Shown here: positions 34,187 to 45,500 of the stretch, piece by piece
Numbering within the stretch: the first letter of the stretch is position 1
Layout of the letters: every line of letters starts with the position of its first letter
Origin: Oligoflexus tunisiensis
GTDB lineage: Bacteria; Bdellovibrionota_B; Oligoflexia; Oligoflexales; Oligoflexaceae
DNA length: 64,000 bases
Assembly: GCF_001748245.1 (NCBI RefSeq)
Contig: NZ_BDFO01000001.1
Location: forward strand, 2,378,471 to 2,442,470
Direction: 5' to 3'
Made by a program: the position numbers and the translations under genes
Notes under the pieces: generated by a model
Database searches by the model: none
Told to the model about the DNA's origin: nothing
What the model saw: only the letters and a program-made list of their open reading frames with translations

Positions 34187-34267
34187 CCTCCAGTAGGCAA
34201 TATTTTCCGTCAAATTCTTCTCTATTTCTTACGATAGAGTGAACTGGATACGTAAACTGGAGGCTCT

Positions 34268-36172
34268 TTGCTTCGGAACTTGATCATATTACTGCTAACT
34301 CATCTGCTCCTTGTCTCTGTGGGGAAAGCCCATGCCGAGACAAGGGCCATAGGTGGGATCAAATATTTTTCCGCACCTTCGGGAAAGTTCACTCCTGAAG
34401 ATGTCGCGAAAGATCCAAGCCAGTTTAGATGGACCGACATTGAGAATGGTGTGGGGATATCGGTTGAGGCTGATACGGAATATTTCTTAATGCTTCGCGC
34501 TCCGTCTTTGAATAGTGAAAAATATATACTGACTCATCGAATCATGAATGCTGATAAGAATGATCGCCCTTATTTTACGAGGCTCTTTGTGTTGGAGGAC
34601 ATGGGAGCACGTCCCTTGCCCTTCTTAAAGCATCATTATGGGGCCTACATCATAACACAGAAGGAATTCGGGAAAAGTCTCCTCCTGAAGGTTCAAAGAG
34701 GAAGTTTCGCGGGCCTCGTGAAGCTGCAGCTGCAAGCATTTTTCATGGAAGAGTTTGAAGAGCAAAAGAGCCAGGACCTGGTCGCGATGAGCAGCATCTC
34801 CGGCATCATGCTCACATTGATCGTCTATAACCTCGTGCTCTTTCTCATTATAAGAAAGATTTATCTCTTATATTACATTCTCTATGCCAGCAGTGCACTA
34901 TATTACCTTTTGCTGGTCAATGGCGCTATTCCCTACAGCGATCCTGCCGTATTTATCCTCTATGCGTCCATGTGGGGGTCGGGAACCTTTGTCATTTTCC
35001 TGTCGTTTGAGCTGCTGAGCGCCAGAAGCAAATATCAGATTTTCTATAAGATCGGTCTCTTTCAGATTGGCCTTCAAACCCTGGCATTCTTAGGTGTGCT
35101 GTTGGGTTACCCGTTGGCGGCCGCAGCTAATTACATCACAACTCCAGCGTGCTTTTTCCTCTGCTTTGTCCTTGCGTGGACCGCTGCCTATAGGCGTTAC
35201 ATACCTGCCTATGCCATGCTGGTGGGATGGCTTCTGCTTTTTGCGATACTCGCCTTGAGCAGCGTGGGCATGTTTTCTGGTAAATTGGTATTCACAGGTT
35301 GGTTCATGCCTCTTGGCTTTGCTGTGGAGGCGATAGCCTTTAGTTTTGCCATGGCACAGAAGGCGAGGTTAAGTGAAGCCAGCCTGCTTGAAGAGCGAAC
35401 CCAAGCGATAAAAGACAGCGAACACGCCTTTGCGCAGCTTTCCAAGGTGTTCTATCCGCACCAGATCGCCCTTATCAAACATGGAGAGCAGTTGGAAAAC
35501 ACGATGCCCACGGGCCCAGGGCGCGCGTGCGTTATCTCCTTCGACATTGTGGGAAGTTCAAAGATTCTGCATATCAATGCCCCCGATTTCTTTAGAAATG
35601 TTTTCAGACGATGCAATGATATCATGATGGAAGGCTATGACGGCCGGAGTTTAAAGGCCCGTGCCTACCGTATCAAGGAAATGGGCGACGGCTTTCTTTG
35701 TGCCGTGGGATATCCCTTTCAATCGCTTTCAAAGAATCCCGCCAACGACTCTCTCGATCTCGCGATGAAATTTGCGCAAATCCTCAAGGAAGAGGCCGAA
35801 AATCTTCACCCTGAGTCGCCGATTTGTTGCGGAGTGGGCATTGCCATTGAATCCTTGAACGGGTTTTATCCCGAAACTGGCGCCAAAGAGTACGATCTAT
35901 TTGGGCCGGCCATTATCCTTGCCACCCGCTATGAAGGAATGCGCAAAATCCTGTTTGGAGGCGAGAAGCCTCGAAGTGTGATCATCATTCAAGAAAGGGT
36001 CTATCACAGTATAGACCGCGATCATCGTACAGATTTCATCGAGGTCAATCTTAAAGAGAAAGGACTCGTGATCAGAGATGATCCAGCCGCAGTCAGACTT
36101 TACTATCGGTTTCTCGATCAGACCCAGGTGGATACAGTCAAGGATACAAATTCGTTGAATGCAATAGCCTAG
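34268..36172 (+). CDS. 7TMR-DISM sensor with class III adenylate/guanylate cyclase domain
   Basis: A 634-residue inner-membrane protein. After a signal peptide (to about KAHAE) comes a periplasmic sensing part (to about 165), then seven hydrophobic segments (about 175-370) typical of 7TMR-DISM, then a short helix and a cyclase domain from about 405. The cyclase has SFDIVGSSKI and KEMGDGFLCAVG, giving the two metal-binding Asp residues of class III enzymes. It probably makes cAMP in response to an outside ligand. TTG 34268 has GGAGG close by. A CheA-like kinase gene follows after 13 bases. Confidence 0.87.
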   Translation: MLRNLIILLLTHLLLVSVGKAHAETRAIGGIKYFSAPSGKFTPEDVAKDPSQFRWTDIENGVGISVEADTEYFLMLRAPSLNSEKYILTHRIMNADKNDRPYFTRLFVLEDMGARPLPFLKHHYGAYIITQKEFGKSLLLKVQRGSFAGLVKLQLQAFFMEEFEEQKSQDLVAMSSISGIMLTLIVYNLVLFLIIRKIYLLYYILYASSALYYLLLVNGAIPYSDPAVFILYASMWGSGTFVIFLSFELLSARSKYQIFYKIGLFQIGLQTLAFLGVLLGYPLAAAANYITTPACFFLCFVLAWTAAYRRYIPAYAMLVGWLLLFAILALSSVGMFSGKLVFTGWFMPLGFAVEAIAFSFAMAQKARLSEASLLEERTQAIKDSEHAFAQLSKVFYPHQIALIKHGEQLENTMPTGPGRACVISFDIVGSSKILHINAPDFFRNVFRRCNDIMMEGYDGRSLKARAYRIKEMGDGFLCAVGYPFQSLSKNPANDSLDLAMKFAQILKEEAENLHPESPICCGVGIAIESLNGFYPETGAKEYDLFGPAIILATRYEGMRKILFGGEKPRSVIIIQERVYHSIDRDHRTDFIEVNLKEKGLVIRDDPAAVRLYYRFLDQTQVDTVKDTNSLNAIA

Positions 36173-36185
36173 GGAGTTTCCTGCT

Positions 36186-39005
36186 ATGATCACCAGTAGA
36201 CTGTTGCTCCTCCTCGCGTGTTTCTTCCATTTGGCTTTCGGCCTCGAAGCGCTCGCTCGCCCCGAGATTCGGCATGTCTACTTTCTTCCCGAACAGCTGC
36301 TGGAACCTGCTCCCGCCGATGAGCTGCGGATGATTGCCACTCAGCAAGGCAGGGAAGTCACCTGGCCCGACAGCAAGGCAATCTATTCGCCCCTGATGAC
36401 GCCTTCCGCTGCAGAAGGCAGAGCTGCTGCACCGAAGAGCGAGCATTTCGGGACTTACCTGATCGAGCTGAGTGGGGATCAGCCTGGCAAAAAGGGCATT
36501 TCCTTCAACATTAACGAATCCTACCGCATGTTCTTGATCCGTGGGAACGAAATCTCCCTGCTCCATGAAGATGGCCGGGTGAGCGCAGACGCCACACAGA
36601 ACTTCTATCGTCTTGTTCCCTTTGGCTCGCACGAGGCTTACTTTTCCTACGAGAGTGGTGGGCTTTGGCTGCTCGTCCAGACCTCGGCCCCCGCTTACAA
36701 GCTCGATAATCGGGTCTACTCCTCCCTTGGCATCGTCAGCATGAAGTTCGATGAGGCCGAGCGGCTTCGGACCCGGGTTCAGTCGGGACAAATCTATCAG
36801 GTAGCGTGTACAGGCGCCTTGATCCTGGTGTTCGTCTATCAGCTGGCGATCTTCCTCCTGCGCCGTGAAGATCTGTCAAACCTGATGCTGGCTTTCGCCG
36901 CCCTCGTCTTTATCATGCGCTGTGTTGCTGAAGAGCAGATCCTCGCGCTCTATTTCGAGCAGTCCGATAGCCTCGCAACTTTCAATTCAGCTATTCAGTT
37001 CCTCCGCTTCATCTTCCTCAACTGCATGTCGTTCCTGGTATCCTACTTCCTGATCAAACCTGTCTATACCAGGAAATATATCATCACTCTGTTCGTGATG
37101 TTTGTGATCACCGTTCTCACGATCGGCTCGGTCCACCTGAATCCGGTATTTCCAGGGCACGTAAAGGATAAGGCTCTCGCCCTACTGACACTGGTTCTGC
37201 TCCTATCCTCCTTGCTCGCAGCCTGGTTGTTCGTCAAGGCATGGCGGCAGCGCATACCAGGCGCCGCATTCGGTCTGTTCGGCTACGTCGCGGGCCCTAT
37301 CCTGATCGGACTCGATGCGATGATCATACTTGGCAAAATCGATATGTTCCGCGTGGGAACGCTGGGTCTCCTGGCCATGACGTTTTCGTCTTCGTTGATC
37401 ATCGGCCGCCAGTTCGCAGAGGCCTATCGTCAGGCTGGAATCCTCAATAGCCAGTTGACCGAGAAGAACCGTGAGATCCAGGACATGAACCATAACCTGG
37501 AGGTCAAGGTTGAACACCGGACGCGGGAACTGAAGACCATCTTCGACAACATTCCTCAGGGTGTGGCGTCCCTGAATGGGAAAGGGATCATCTCCCAGAA
37601 CTACTCGAAGCATCTCGAGACCATCCTGAAGCGGAAAGAGCTCGGAGGCCGTTCGATCATGGAATTCTTCACCGGGACGACGTTGTCGCAGGATGCGATG
37701 GACCGCATGATGGCGAGCCTCGAAGCCAGCATCGGTGAAGATCAATTGAGCTTCACGCTCAATTCAGGAAACTTCCCCCTGGAGGTGAGAGTCAACCGTG
37801 AAAGCGGCAGCTCGTTCTATGCCTTGACCTGGGGGCCGGAGCTGACCAGCGATGGCGTGGTTGCCAGCGTTCTGATGACCATAGAGGATGTGACCGACAA
37901 GAAGCGTCTGGAGGTGGAGAGCGAAAAGCAGCGTCAGGATCTCTTAATCATTCAGGAGCTTGTGCAATGCGAGCCCAACAAGTTCGATATCTTCACCCGG
38001 GCCTCGGAAGCCCTTCTCGCGGAGAACCTGCGACTCATTCAGGCCGGGGCGATATCCCCCGACGACATCAAGATCATGTTCGTCAATGCCCATACCGTGA
38101 AAGGCGGCGCCAGGACCCTCGGACTGTCAGGTCTTGCCAATACCTTGCATGAGATCGAGCATGAATACGCCCAGATCACGAAAGGTCAGATGGAGCCCCA
38201 GCAGGAATCCCTCGCGGTCAACATCGATCGGGCCTGGGCGCAATTCAACCTCTATATCACGATCAATCGCGACAAGCTGGGGCGGAAGATGAACGGCAAC
38301 CAGGTTGCCGTCGACATCCAATTCATCAAGTCACACTATAGAACCCTTGCGTCCATGATGAGCGAAAGCCAGAGCTCCCCAGCGGCTCTGCTCGACAACA
38401 TTCGGGTCATCAAGGACCAGCTGGCCAGTTTTATCTTCAAGTCCGACACGCACATCCTGGAGGAATGTCTGGAACCAGCAGCCAAGATCGCCAAGGACCT
38501 CGGCAAACCGGCTCCTGTGATCAAGCTTGCGACCAGCGAAATCCAGGTTCCGCGCGAGAGCGAGCAGGTGCTGCGCAACGCCATGATCCACATCCTGCGC
38601 AATGCCTTGGACCACGGTATTGAGCCGGCCCAGGAGCGGCAGGGCAAAGGCAAGGACCAGACGGGCCTCATCGAGGTCAGGACTCGTGTCGATAACGATA
38701 TGATAGTGATCGAATTCCATGACGACGGTCGCGGGCTCGCCATCCAAAAATTGAAGGAAAAAGCTGTCAAGGCTGGGTGTCTTCGTGAGCCTGTTCGTAT
38801 CGAATCGATTGCAGAGACCATATTCCTGCCGGGTCTGTCGACGGCAGAGACCCTGTCCCAGATTTCAGGGCGTGGGGTCGGCATGGATGCCGTTAAGAAA
38901 TTCATATCGAACGGCGGGGGCACGATAGGCATTCGCCTTCTTAAGGACGAGGGGGACTATATTCCTTTCACGCTCGAGATCAAATTGCCGCTGAAAGTAG
39001 CCTGA
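36186..39005 (+). CDS. 7TMR-DISM / PAS / Hpt / CheA-like hybrid kinase
   Basis: A 939-residue inner-membrane kinase. Signal peptide, periplasmic domain to about 200, seven membrane segments to about 410, a coiled coil (QDMNHNLEVKVEHRTRELK), a PAS-like domain (about 450-570), an Hpt-like domain with the phospho-His in FVNAHTVKGGARTLGL (about residue 636), and a CheA-like ATPase: NAMIHILRNALDHGIEP (N-box), EFHDDGRGL and SGRGVGMDAVKKF. There is no receiver domain, so phosphate must go to a separate protein. AGGGAG precedes ATG 36186. A paralog is encoded at 55724. Confidence 0.87.
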   Translation: MITSRLLLLLACFFHLAFGLEALARPEIRHVYFLPEQLLEPAPADELRMIATQQGREVTWPDSKAIYSPLMTPSAAEGRAAAPKSEHFGTYLIELSGDQPGKKGISFNINESYRMFLIRGNEISLLHEDGRVSADATQNFYRLVPFGSHEAYFSYESGGLWLLVQTSAPAYKLDNRVYSSLGIVSMKFDEAERLRTRVQSGQIYQVACTGALILVFVYQLAIFLLRREDLSNLMLAFAALVFIMRCVAEEQILALYFEQSDSLATFNSAIQFLRFIFLNCMSFLVSYFLIKPVYTRKYIITLFVMFVITVLTIGSVHLNPVFPGHVKDKALALLTLVLLLSSLLAAWLFVKAWRQRIPGAAFGLFGYVAGPILIGLDAMIILGKIDMFRVGTLGLLAMTFSSSLIIGRQFAEAYRQAGILNSQLTEKNREIQDMNHNLEVKVEHRTRELKTIFDNIPQGVASLNGKGIISQNYSKHLETILKRKELGGRSIMEFFTGTTLSQDAMDRMMASLEASIGEDQLSFTLNSGNFPLEVRVNRESGSSFYALTWGPELTSDGVVASVLMTIEDVTDKKRLEVESEKQRQDLLIIQELVQCEPNKFDIFTRASEALLAENLRLIQAGAISPDDIKIMFVNAHTVKGGARTLGLSGLANTLHEIEHEYAQITKGQMEPQQESLAVNIDRAWAQFNLYITINRDKLGRKMNGNQVAVDIQFIKSHYRTLASMMSESQSSPAALLDNIRVIKDQLASFIFKSDTHILEECLEPAAKIAKDLGKPAPVIKLATSEIQVPRESEQVLRNAMIHILRNALDHGIEPAQERQGKGKDQTGLIEVRTRVDNDMIVIEFHDDGRGLAIQKLKEKAVKAGCLREPVRIESIAETIFLPGLSTAETLSQISGRGVGMDAVKKFISNGGGTIGIRLLKDEGDYIPFTLEIKLPLKVA

Positions 39006-39153
39006 CCACAATCCACCAACCTTCCCCTTCAGTAGCTTAAGCCCAGCCATTGTCGCTTAAGCGTCATATTGACATTCTATATAGCCGCAATTTCGACCCC
39101 AGGGCGGAAAACACTTGTCACTGAGATCATTCGTTTATTTCATCAAGCCTAAA

Positions 39154-39179
39154 CAATATTAATATAGACTAAAATATTG
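39154..39179. promoter_or_regulatory. AT-rich inverted repeat before the outer-membrane gene
   Basis: CAATATT and AATATTG are perfect 7-base arms around a 12-base spacer, about 125 bases before the start at 39305. The 299-base gap also contains GCTTAAGC twice near 39035-39062. Possible control region of the operon that follows. Confidence 0.25.
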
Positions 39180-39304
39180 CTTGGCAAATGTTCAAGTAAT
39201 CTGCAGAAAGATGGACGCCAGCTTGAACTGGCCGCCCAGCCCGTGAGGCTCCAGGCTGACAGTTGAGATAACGCGGGAGCCAAGTCGTAATGAAGGAACA
39301 GACT

Positions 39305-40231
39305 ATGTTTTCAATGAAGCCATACCATTGGGCGCTCGCGAGCCTTCTGGTCGGGCCTTTGTCGAGTCTGCAGGCTCAGGACAATGCTCCGGTCAGTGAA
39401 GAGAACAAAGCGGCCACCGAACCCTCCGAACCAGCGATTCCGACCGAAACCCAGGCGGGCGAGATTCAGGACGCCAGCAGCATCGAAGCGCAAAAAAAGG
39501 GCCTGTCTTTTGCCATTCAAGTCGCCCACAGTGTTGGCGCCAGGAAGGATGTCGATCCCGCAACGACTTTTGATGTGACCGCCCGTTTTAAACAGAGCGA
39601 TGTCATGACCTGGTCGGTGGTTCAGCGCTTCACGAAACTCTACAAAGTCGATCCGGAGGACGAGGAGTTCCCGGCCGCCGATACCAGTTTGCGCGTGGGA
39701 TATCAGCTGTTCCCGTCTGAAACCGGTCCAGCCGGAACAGGCATCAGCCTGGGAGCGGAGGCGACCCTGCCGACTTCCCAATTTTCCCGTGAACAGGACA
39801 TCCGAACCGTTCTTACGGGACACGTGACGGCAACGCGGGACTTCGGGCCTGTGAGTCTGCTTCTGCGGCCCTACGGACGCTTCCATGTGAACAGATACAA
39901 GACCATGGATAAGGACGACAGCGGGACCACGGTTGTGCGCTATCGCCTCGGCATCCTGTTCGATGCCACGGTTGAGCTGCCTCATGACCTGTCTCTCACG
40001 TCCAGCAATCAGTGGGTCGAGCGTCACTATGAAGATCCTCCATACGGATCGCACGCGCCCGATCATGACTACAGCTTCGATCTATCCCTCGGCTATGAGT
40101 TCGATGCCAAAACCAGCTTTGCGGTTGGTTACAGTCAAGGCAATCGCGCGGAGCAGCTGGGGACAGTTGACGTCTATCTGTTTGATGAGGAAACGACTCA
40201 ATACTACGTGTCAGCTTCTCGGGAATTCTAA
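39305..40231 (+). CDS. outer-membrane beta-barrel protein of unknown function
   Basis: A 308-residue protein: signal peptide (MFSMKPYHWALASLLVGPLS, cut near LQAQD), an acidic linker (SEENKAATEPSEPAIPTETQ), then about twelve alternating segments such as LRVGYQLFPSET, LGAEATLPTSQF, SLSLGYEFD-like repeats and a terminal Phe (SREF), as outer-membrane barrels have. ATG 39305 follows AAGGA; an in-frame ATG at 39290 would put the SD inside. Two lipoprotein genes follow with short gaps, so this is probably an operon. Confidence 0.78.
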   Translation: MFSMKPYHWALASLLVGPLSSLQAQDNAPVSEENKAATEPSEPAIPTETQAGEIQDASSIEAQKKGLSFAIQVAHSVGARKDVDPATTFDVTARFKQSDVMTWSVVQRFTKLYKVDPEDEEFPAADTSLRVGYQLFPSETGPAGTGISLGAEATLPTSQFSREQDIRTVLTGHVTATRDFGPVSLLLRPYGRFHVNRYKTMDKDDSGTTVVRYRLGILFDATVELPHDLSLTSSNQWVERHYEDPPYGSHAPDHDYSFDLSLGYEFDAKTSFAVGYSQGNRAEQLGTVDVYLFDEETTQYYVSASREF

Positions 40232-40269
40232 GCATTTAATCAGCGATCTAGTTTTTGTGGAGGATACAT

Positions 40270-42570
40270 ATGCGTTCCAAGAAGATTGTTGCCGGTCTCG
40301 CTATTATGCTGCTCGGCCTTGGTTGCAAGGAAAGCCGCAAGCAGTACCATGCACCAGGTGACCAACGGATCGACAAGTCAGCCGATCCGTCCTACACTCA
40401 GGTTCCCGACGCCCCGACAAGTCCCGCAGCGGGTCTGGTCGATGGCTGGTACACCGAGCCGACCTCGGAAGAGGAAGCCAAGCGTCTTACCGATGCCATC
40501 TATGCTGCCATCAAGCCTGGCAATGGAATGGCCGGCGTTGATACCGCGATGGAACGAGCCGATATCGAAAACAAGCTGGGTCAGCCTGATTTCGTGGTGA
40601 CTGACAACTACCTTCGGCCTGTCGCTGTTTACGGCGGCGGCACAATTCTCATCTTCTATGATCGCGTGAGCAAAACCAAAGTCGATATGTTTGTGGCCAG
40701 CAACGGCTATCTGGGAGCGGTCGAGACCTTCAATCTGAAGGTCGGCACCGATCTGGCTCCCATCCTCGCGGCCGAAGGTGGCGAACAGGAATACATGAGA
40801 AAGCTTTACAAGGCTTTCAATCCTGGCGTTGACGATTGCGTGAAGAAATTGCTTTGCCAATCCATCCAGGGACTCAACCTGAAACTGTTTACTCTGACGA
40901 ACACACTGCAGATCCTCTTCCAGGACGACCCCACCAAACCTGAGAAGAAGATTTTCGAGATTCGCGTTTTGCAACGTACCCCGGATCCCGGTGCCTTCCG
41001 CAATCCCTGGAACCTTGACCTCCTCTCCGGGGCCCTGAGCCGTAGCGATGTCGAGGGTGTGGCTCTAAACGGCGGCGTGTCGACCTGGGCTGATGTTCGC
41101 AAAGCAGGCGAACTCGAAGCGCTCGTGGAACCACGTGACTTCGGACGCAATCTTCGCAATTTCAATGTAACCTTGGAGAACGACCTCGGCTTCATATTCA
41201 ACCGTTCCGAGATCCTGAATCGTGCCGGTCGGGCTCCCGTCGATGCCGATCAGCTTTCCGGGCTGTACGCTGGCCATTCTTATGAAGGCACCGTCAGTGT
41301 TGCCAAGGAAGTCCTCTCCTATCAGCTTTGCAAGACGGAAAAACCTGCAAACGCCACGCAGGAAGCTGAAACGATCGCCATCTCCGGACAGCGGCTGGTC
41401 GCCAGGGGCAGCACCGACCTTGAGACCGAAGGCGAACCTGAGGTCAGCTATTGGGCTGCCTCGATAGTACCCGCTTCGAAACTCAAGGAAGGCTGCGTAA
41501 AGACGGCTCTTCGTCCCGACCTGATCTCCACAACGAAGCATGCCCTTGTGGAGCTTGTGCCGGTTGCTTTTAAGGATTGGCTGAAATTCGAAGACGGCAA
41601 TATCCAGACCGTTGAAATCACGTCTGTCAACGCGAACGTCACCTTCTCCGCACTCTTTAACCCAGGCGCCCAGGATCCTCTGGCCGGTACCCTCGACCTT
41701 GGGCTCGGCTTTGGTAAAACGATCTTTCATAAGGCCTATAATGCCTTGGTTGAAGCGGCAAAAGCAAACCATCCCCATGTCATCGAATACGTGACGGGTG
41801 GTGTCCGCTCGCTTGCAGAAAAAGCCACGTTCTACAAAACCTTTGGTTTCTACAGCGATGACTACAGGACAGGAACTGAAGTTACAGTCCTTTTCTCGGA
41901 ATCGTCGAAGGACCTCCATTTTGAAACGGGTCTGATCAAACCTGAATTCCACAACTACAATGCTGCGCTGACCGCGATGACCAGAAGCGAAGATGGCTAT
42001 TCCATCAATCTGAACGCTCCCGTGATCGTTCAGGGGCTGCACGTTGCTTATGGCGCTCAGATCCCAGGATCCGTGTTCGAGATGGATCCCTTCGATCGCA
42101 GCATGCGCTATGCAATGCTGAACTTCGATCCTGAATCGGAAGCTGTGGACTACGGCTCATTCGGCGAAAGGATCGCCCAGAATTTGACGGACGGCACGAC
42201 CGTGGTTTCCCGTGTTCAGGACGTTGTGGTCGCCTCGCGTGGTCTGACGATCGCTGGCAAGCGCATTGCCGGACGCTCGGAAACCGCTCAAAAAATCGCC
42301 ATTCAATCGCTCGGTCTGGAAAGCTTCCCAAGCGGCATGGTCCTGACCCTGGAGTGCGGCAACGACAAAATCAATGTGGCTATAGGCCAGGATTTTGACA
42401 CCATCTATGGGAAAGTGAAGTCATGCAAACGCTTCCTGACTCCCGGATACGGTGCCGAACGGGTACCTTCTGAGCTTCATCTGGCACCACAAGGCGCACG
42501 GACCCATGGTCTGACGTTGGCCTTTAGTGATGAGCTGCTCGCTGGTTTCGTTGTTTATAACGTTGAATAA
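40270..42570 (+). CDS. large lipoprotein of unknown function
   Basis: A 766-residue lipoprotein (MRSKKIVAGLAIMLLGLGCK, lipobox LGLGC). The mature part has no family I recognise; it is mixed and without long repeats. ATG 40270 has GGAGG seven bases away. It lies 38 bases after an outer-membrane protein gene and 26 bases before a zinc-protease gene, so the three may build one envelope system. Confidence 0.75.
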   Translation: MRSKKIVAGLAIMLLGLGCKESRKQYHAPGDQRIDKSADPSYTQVPDAPTSPAAGLVDGWYTEPTSEEEAKRLTDAIYAAIKPGNGMAGVDTAMERADIENKLGQPDFVVTDNYLRPVAVYGGGTILIFYDRVSKTKVDMFVASNGYLGAVETFNLKVGTDLAPILAAEGGEQEYMRKLYKAFNPGVDDCVKKLLCQSIQGLNLKLFTLTNTLQILFQDDPTKPEKKIFEIRVLQRTPDPGAFRNPWNLDLLSGALSRSDVEGVALNGGVSTWADVRKAGELEALVEPRDFGRNLRNFNVTLENDLGFIFNRSEILNRAGRAPVDADQLSGLYAGHSYEGTVSVAKEVLSYQLCKTEKPANATQEAETIAISGQRLVARGSTDLETEGEPEVSYWAASIVPASKLKEGCVKTALRPDLISTTKHALVELVPVAFKDWLKFEDGNIQTVEITSVNANVTFSALFNPGAQDPLAGTLDLGLGFGKTIFHKAYNALVEAAKANHPHVIEYVTGGVRSLAEKATFYKTFGFYSDDYRTGTEVTVLFSESSKDLHFETGLIKPEFHNYNAALTAMTRSEDGYSINLNAPVIVQGLHVAYGAQIPGSVFEMDPFDRSMRYAMLNFDPESEAVDYGSFGERIAQNLTDGTTVVSRVQDVVVASRGLTIAGKRIAGRSETAQKIAIQSLGLESFPSGMVLTLECGNDKINVAIGQDFDTIYGKVKSCKRFLTPGYGAERVPSELHLAPQGARTHGLTLAFSDELLAGFVVYNVE

Positions 42571-42596
42571 CTCAGTACATGATTTAGGGAAACCAT

Positions 42597-45500
42597 ATGA
42601 AGAAGATTTTACTTTGTTTGCCGATCATCGGGATGGCTCTGTCCTGCGCGAAGACCAGACCAACTGAACGAGTTCCGGATATCAATGAGAACCGCTTCGA
42701 GAAAGCGCCGCTTGTCAACTCGGACACATGGTTCGCGAAAGAAACGATCGTGGCGACTGATACGCTGGGCGGCTTTGGCTTCGTCGGCCTTCAGTCCAGC
42801 GTCGTTGCGGGCAAGTTCGAATTCAGCAAGGACAAGCTGAAGTTCATCCGCGCGGCCTCCTATGATGCCAACAAGGAAACGCTTGATTCGGTCATCTATT
42901 CCTGGGACGTGGAACACTCGGAATACCGCCTGAGCGAGAGCGGCGGTAAGGTGTCCAACCGTCAGGAAGAGAATAATTACCTTGAGTGGAACAAGAAGCG
43001 TTACTTCAAGGCCGATCTTTCCGAAGCCGATCTGACCCTCATGGATACCAAAGGTGAGGCCAGCTGCTTCGAGAACGTGACCAAGAGCCTCGTTCCCGAA
43101 TCGCAAAGCATCAAAGCTGATCGTATGTCCTTCGAAGTGGATTATACCTACCGTCTCAAGGATGAATGCTGGTTGAATTACATCCAGCGTGCTCTTTCCG
43201 AGCAGACGACTCACACGGTCCGTGTGCGCTACTCGTTCATTCCAGCTCCTGCGAATGGCGACTACACACCATACCGTTATACGGACGACACTGATCCTCT
43301 ATTCGATAAGTATGGTTATTTCACGACCGTGGTGGAAGCCAAGCGCGAGGATAACCGCCTCGAGAACGTGTTCCTGATGAACCGTTGGAATCCGAACAAG
43401 ACCCATACCATTTACTTTGCTCCTGGCTTCCCCGCCGAGCACAAGTGGCTGTACAATCATCCCGAGTTCGGTGTGATGGCTCGTACCAACGAGATCCTGG
43501 CCAAACACAATATCAAAATGCGTTTCAAGATTGAGGACGCACCGGAAGGCGTGGTGTTCGGTGACCTGGGTTACAGCTTTGTCAAGTTCGTCGAGGAGTC
43601 CTCGTCCGAGTCTCCCCTTGGCTACGGTCCATCCGATCCCAACCCATTCACGGGTGAGCTCATCGGTTCGAACTCGATCATCTGGACCTCGAGTCTGAAG
43701 TTCTATGTGGAACGCATCAAGGCCGCGATTGAGTCGGCTGATTCGCGTGAGAATCAGTCTGCAAGCGACCTCTATTCCAAGATCGCAGATATTTTTGGCG
43801 ATGAAACCGGTCCTGACCAATGGACGGATACGGCCGCACCTCTGACAACTGTCCAGAGAGGCGATAAAGCCGAATTTGCCACCGATGCCGCGCGCGTGTT
43901 CCACCTCCTCCTGCCCAAGTATACCTACGCGCCTTACAGCCTTTACTCTCTGCCAGCCGGCATGGAGTCGCCTGAAGTCAAGGTTGCGAACGACATCCTG
44001 AAGAAACTCAACACGTATGCTGAGATCAGCCCTCGCATCGTGGATCCCAACCTGTTCCAGGCCACCCCTGGCGCCGCCTTCGACCTGGATCAGCGCCGGT
44101 ATCAGAACTACTATAAGGACCGTTTCGAAGTGGAATCGGCTCTTCCGCAACTGACCCGGGCCACAGAAAATGTGGTCAGAATTCAGCAGGAAAAGCTGCG
44201 CCAGCGCCTGACGAAGAGAGCGGCCAATGCCAACACCATCCACTATCTTGATGAATCCGCGCAGGGTCTGGGTGATGCTGACATCAACGGCATGACAGCC
44301 GAGCAGATCATCGATTCCATCCTTTATCGGGTGGCCATCCATGAGTTCGGACACAACCTGAACCTTCGCCACAACTTCATGGGCAGTGTCGATGGCGTGA
44401 ACTTCCATGGCGATCAGGATCTGATCGATCGCGAAGGCAAGGTCATCGTCGGCGCCGACGGCAAGCCTGTTCGCTCCAAAGTCAGCACGGCCTCCGTGAT
44501 GGACTATCAGGACCTGGTGGACGAGATCCGGGAAACCTTTGAGTGGGGCAAGTACGATGAGGCAGCTCTGGCCTTTGCCTACTCGAGCGGCAAGATCGAC
44601 CTGGCAAAAGAGAACAATACCCTTTACCTCTACTGTACGGACGAGCACCGCAGCCTCAACGCCATGTGTAACGTCTACGACAAGGGGACAACGCCTTCTC
44701 AGGTTGCGCTGAGCCTTATCGAAAACTATGACGACAGCTACGCTGTTGCCAACAAACGCTTTGGTCGCGCCTACTGGGATTCGTTCAGCTATGCGGACTC
44801 GCGTTTCAACACCATGATGCAGCTGCGCAAGTTCCTGCCCTTCGCGTTCCAGACTTTTGATTCGACGATGGATACGGAACTGAGCAAGTTCGACTTCGAC
44901 ACGGCAAAGCGTGATGAGATCCGTCGCGACATCAAGAATGACCAGTATCAGGCTGGTTTGATGGTGGCCGCCTTCTATCATGCTGTGATCCAGCAGTCGA
45001 AAGCGGAACGTCCCTTCCTTGACGACGTGACCAAGAACGGCTCGCTGCGCACGATCGGTATCGGTCCGGACAAGCTCTATGCCGCCTACTTCCTGTTCGG
45101 TGCGCCTGAAATCCAATACTCGGTGAAAGATTACTCGGCTCCGTTCTCCTTCCTGAGTCTGCGCAGTGTTTCGAGCGCATTCGAGGAAATCCTGAAGGTG
45201 AACCTGAAGAACCAGCCTGATGCCTATCAGGGCTTCATCAACTTCGGTCGCATGCTGTACGCGGAGACGGTGACGAACTACCTCTACAGCTCGGATTATG
45301 AACTCCGCTCGCGTTCGGACATCAAGTGTCTGTCGGCTGAAAATATGAAGACATACTTCAAGCCTGAGCTGAATGCCTTCCCCGCGTTTGACCCGGATCA
45401 TAAGATCCGTGTTGACGAGGCCGGAAACCAGGTGACCTCGCGTTTGAAGGCTGTGAATCTGGTTCCAGAGCGCAAGGAGCAGATCCTGTCGGATAAGGGT

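Noticed and set aside
39035..39062. Two GCTTAAGC sites as an operator
   Set aside because: Each is an 8-base palindrome that can occur by chance, and there is no further support.
43299..45401. A 700-codon open frame on the minus strand
   Set aside because: It lies fully inside the zinc-protease gene on the other strand, has no SD or signal features, and its length comes from GC-rich codon bias.
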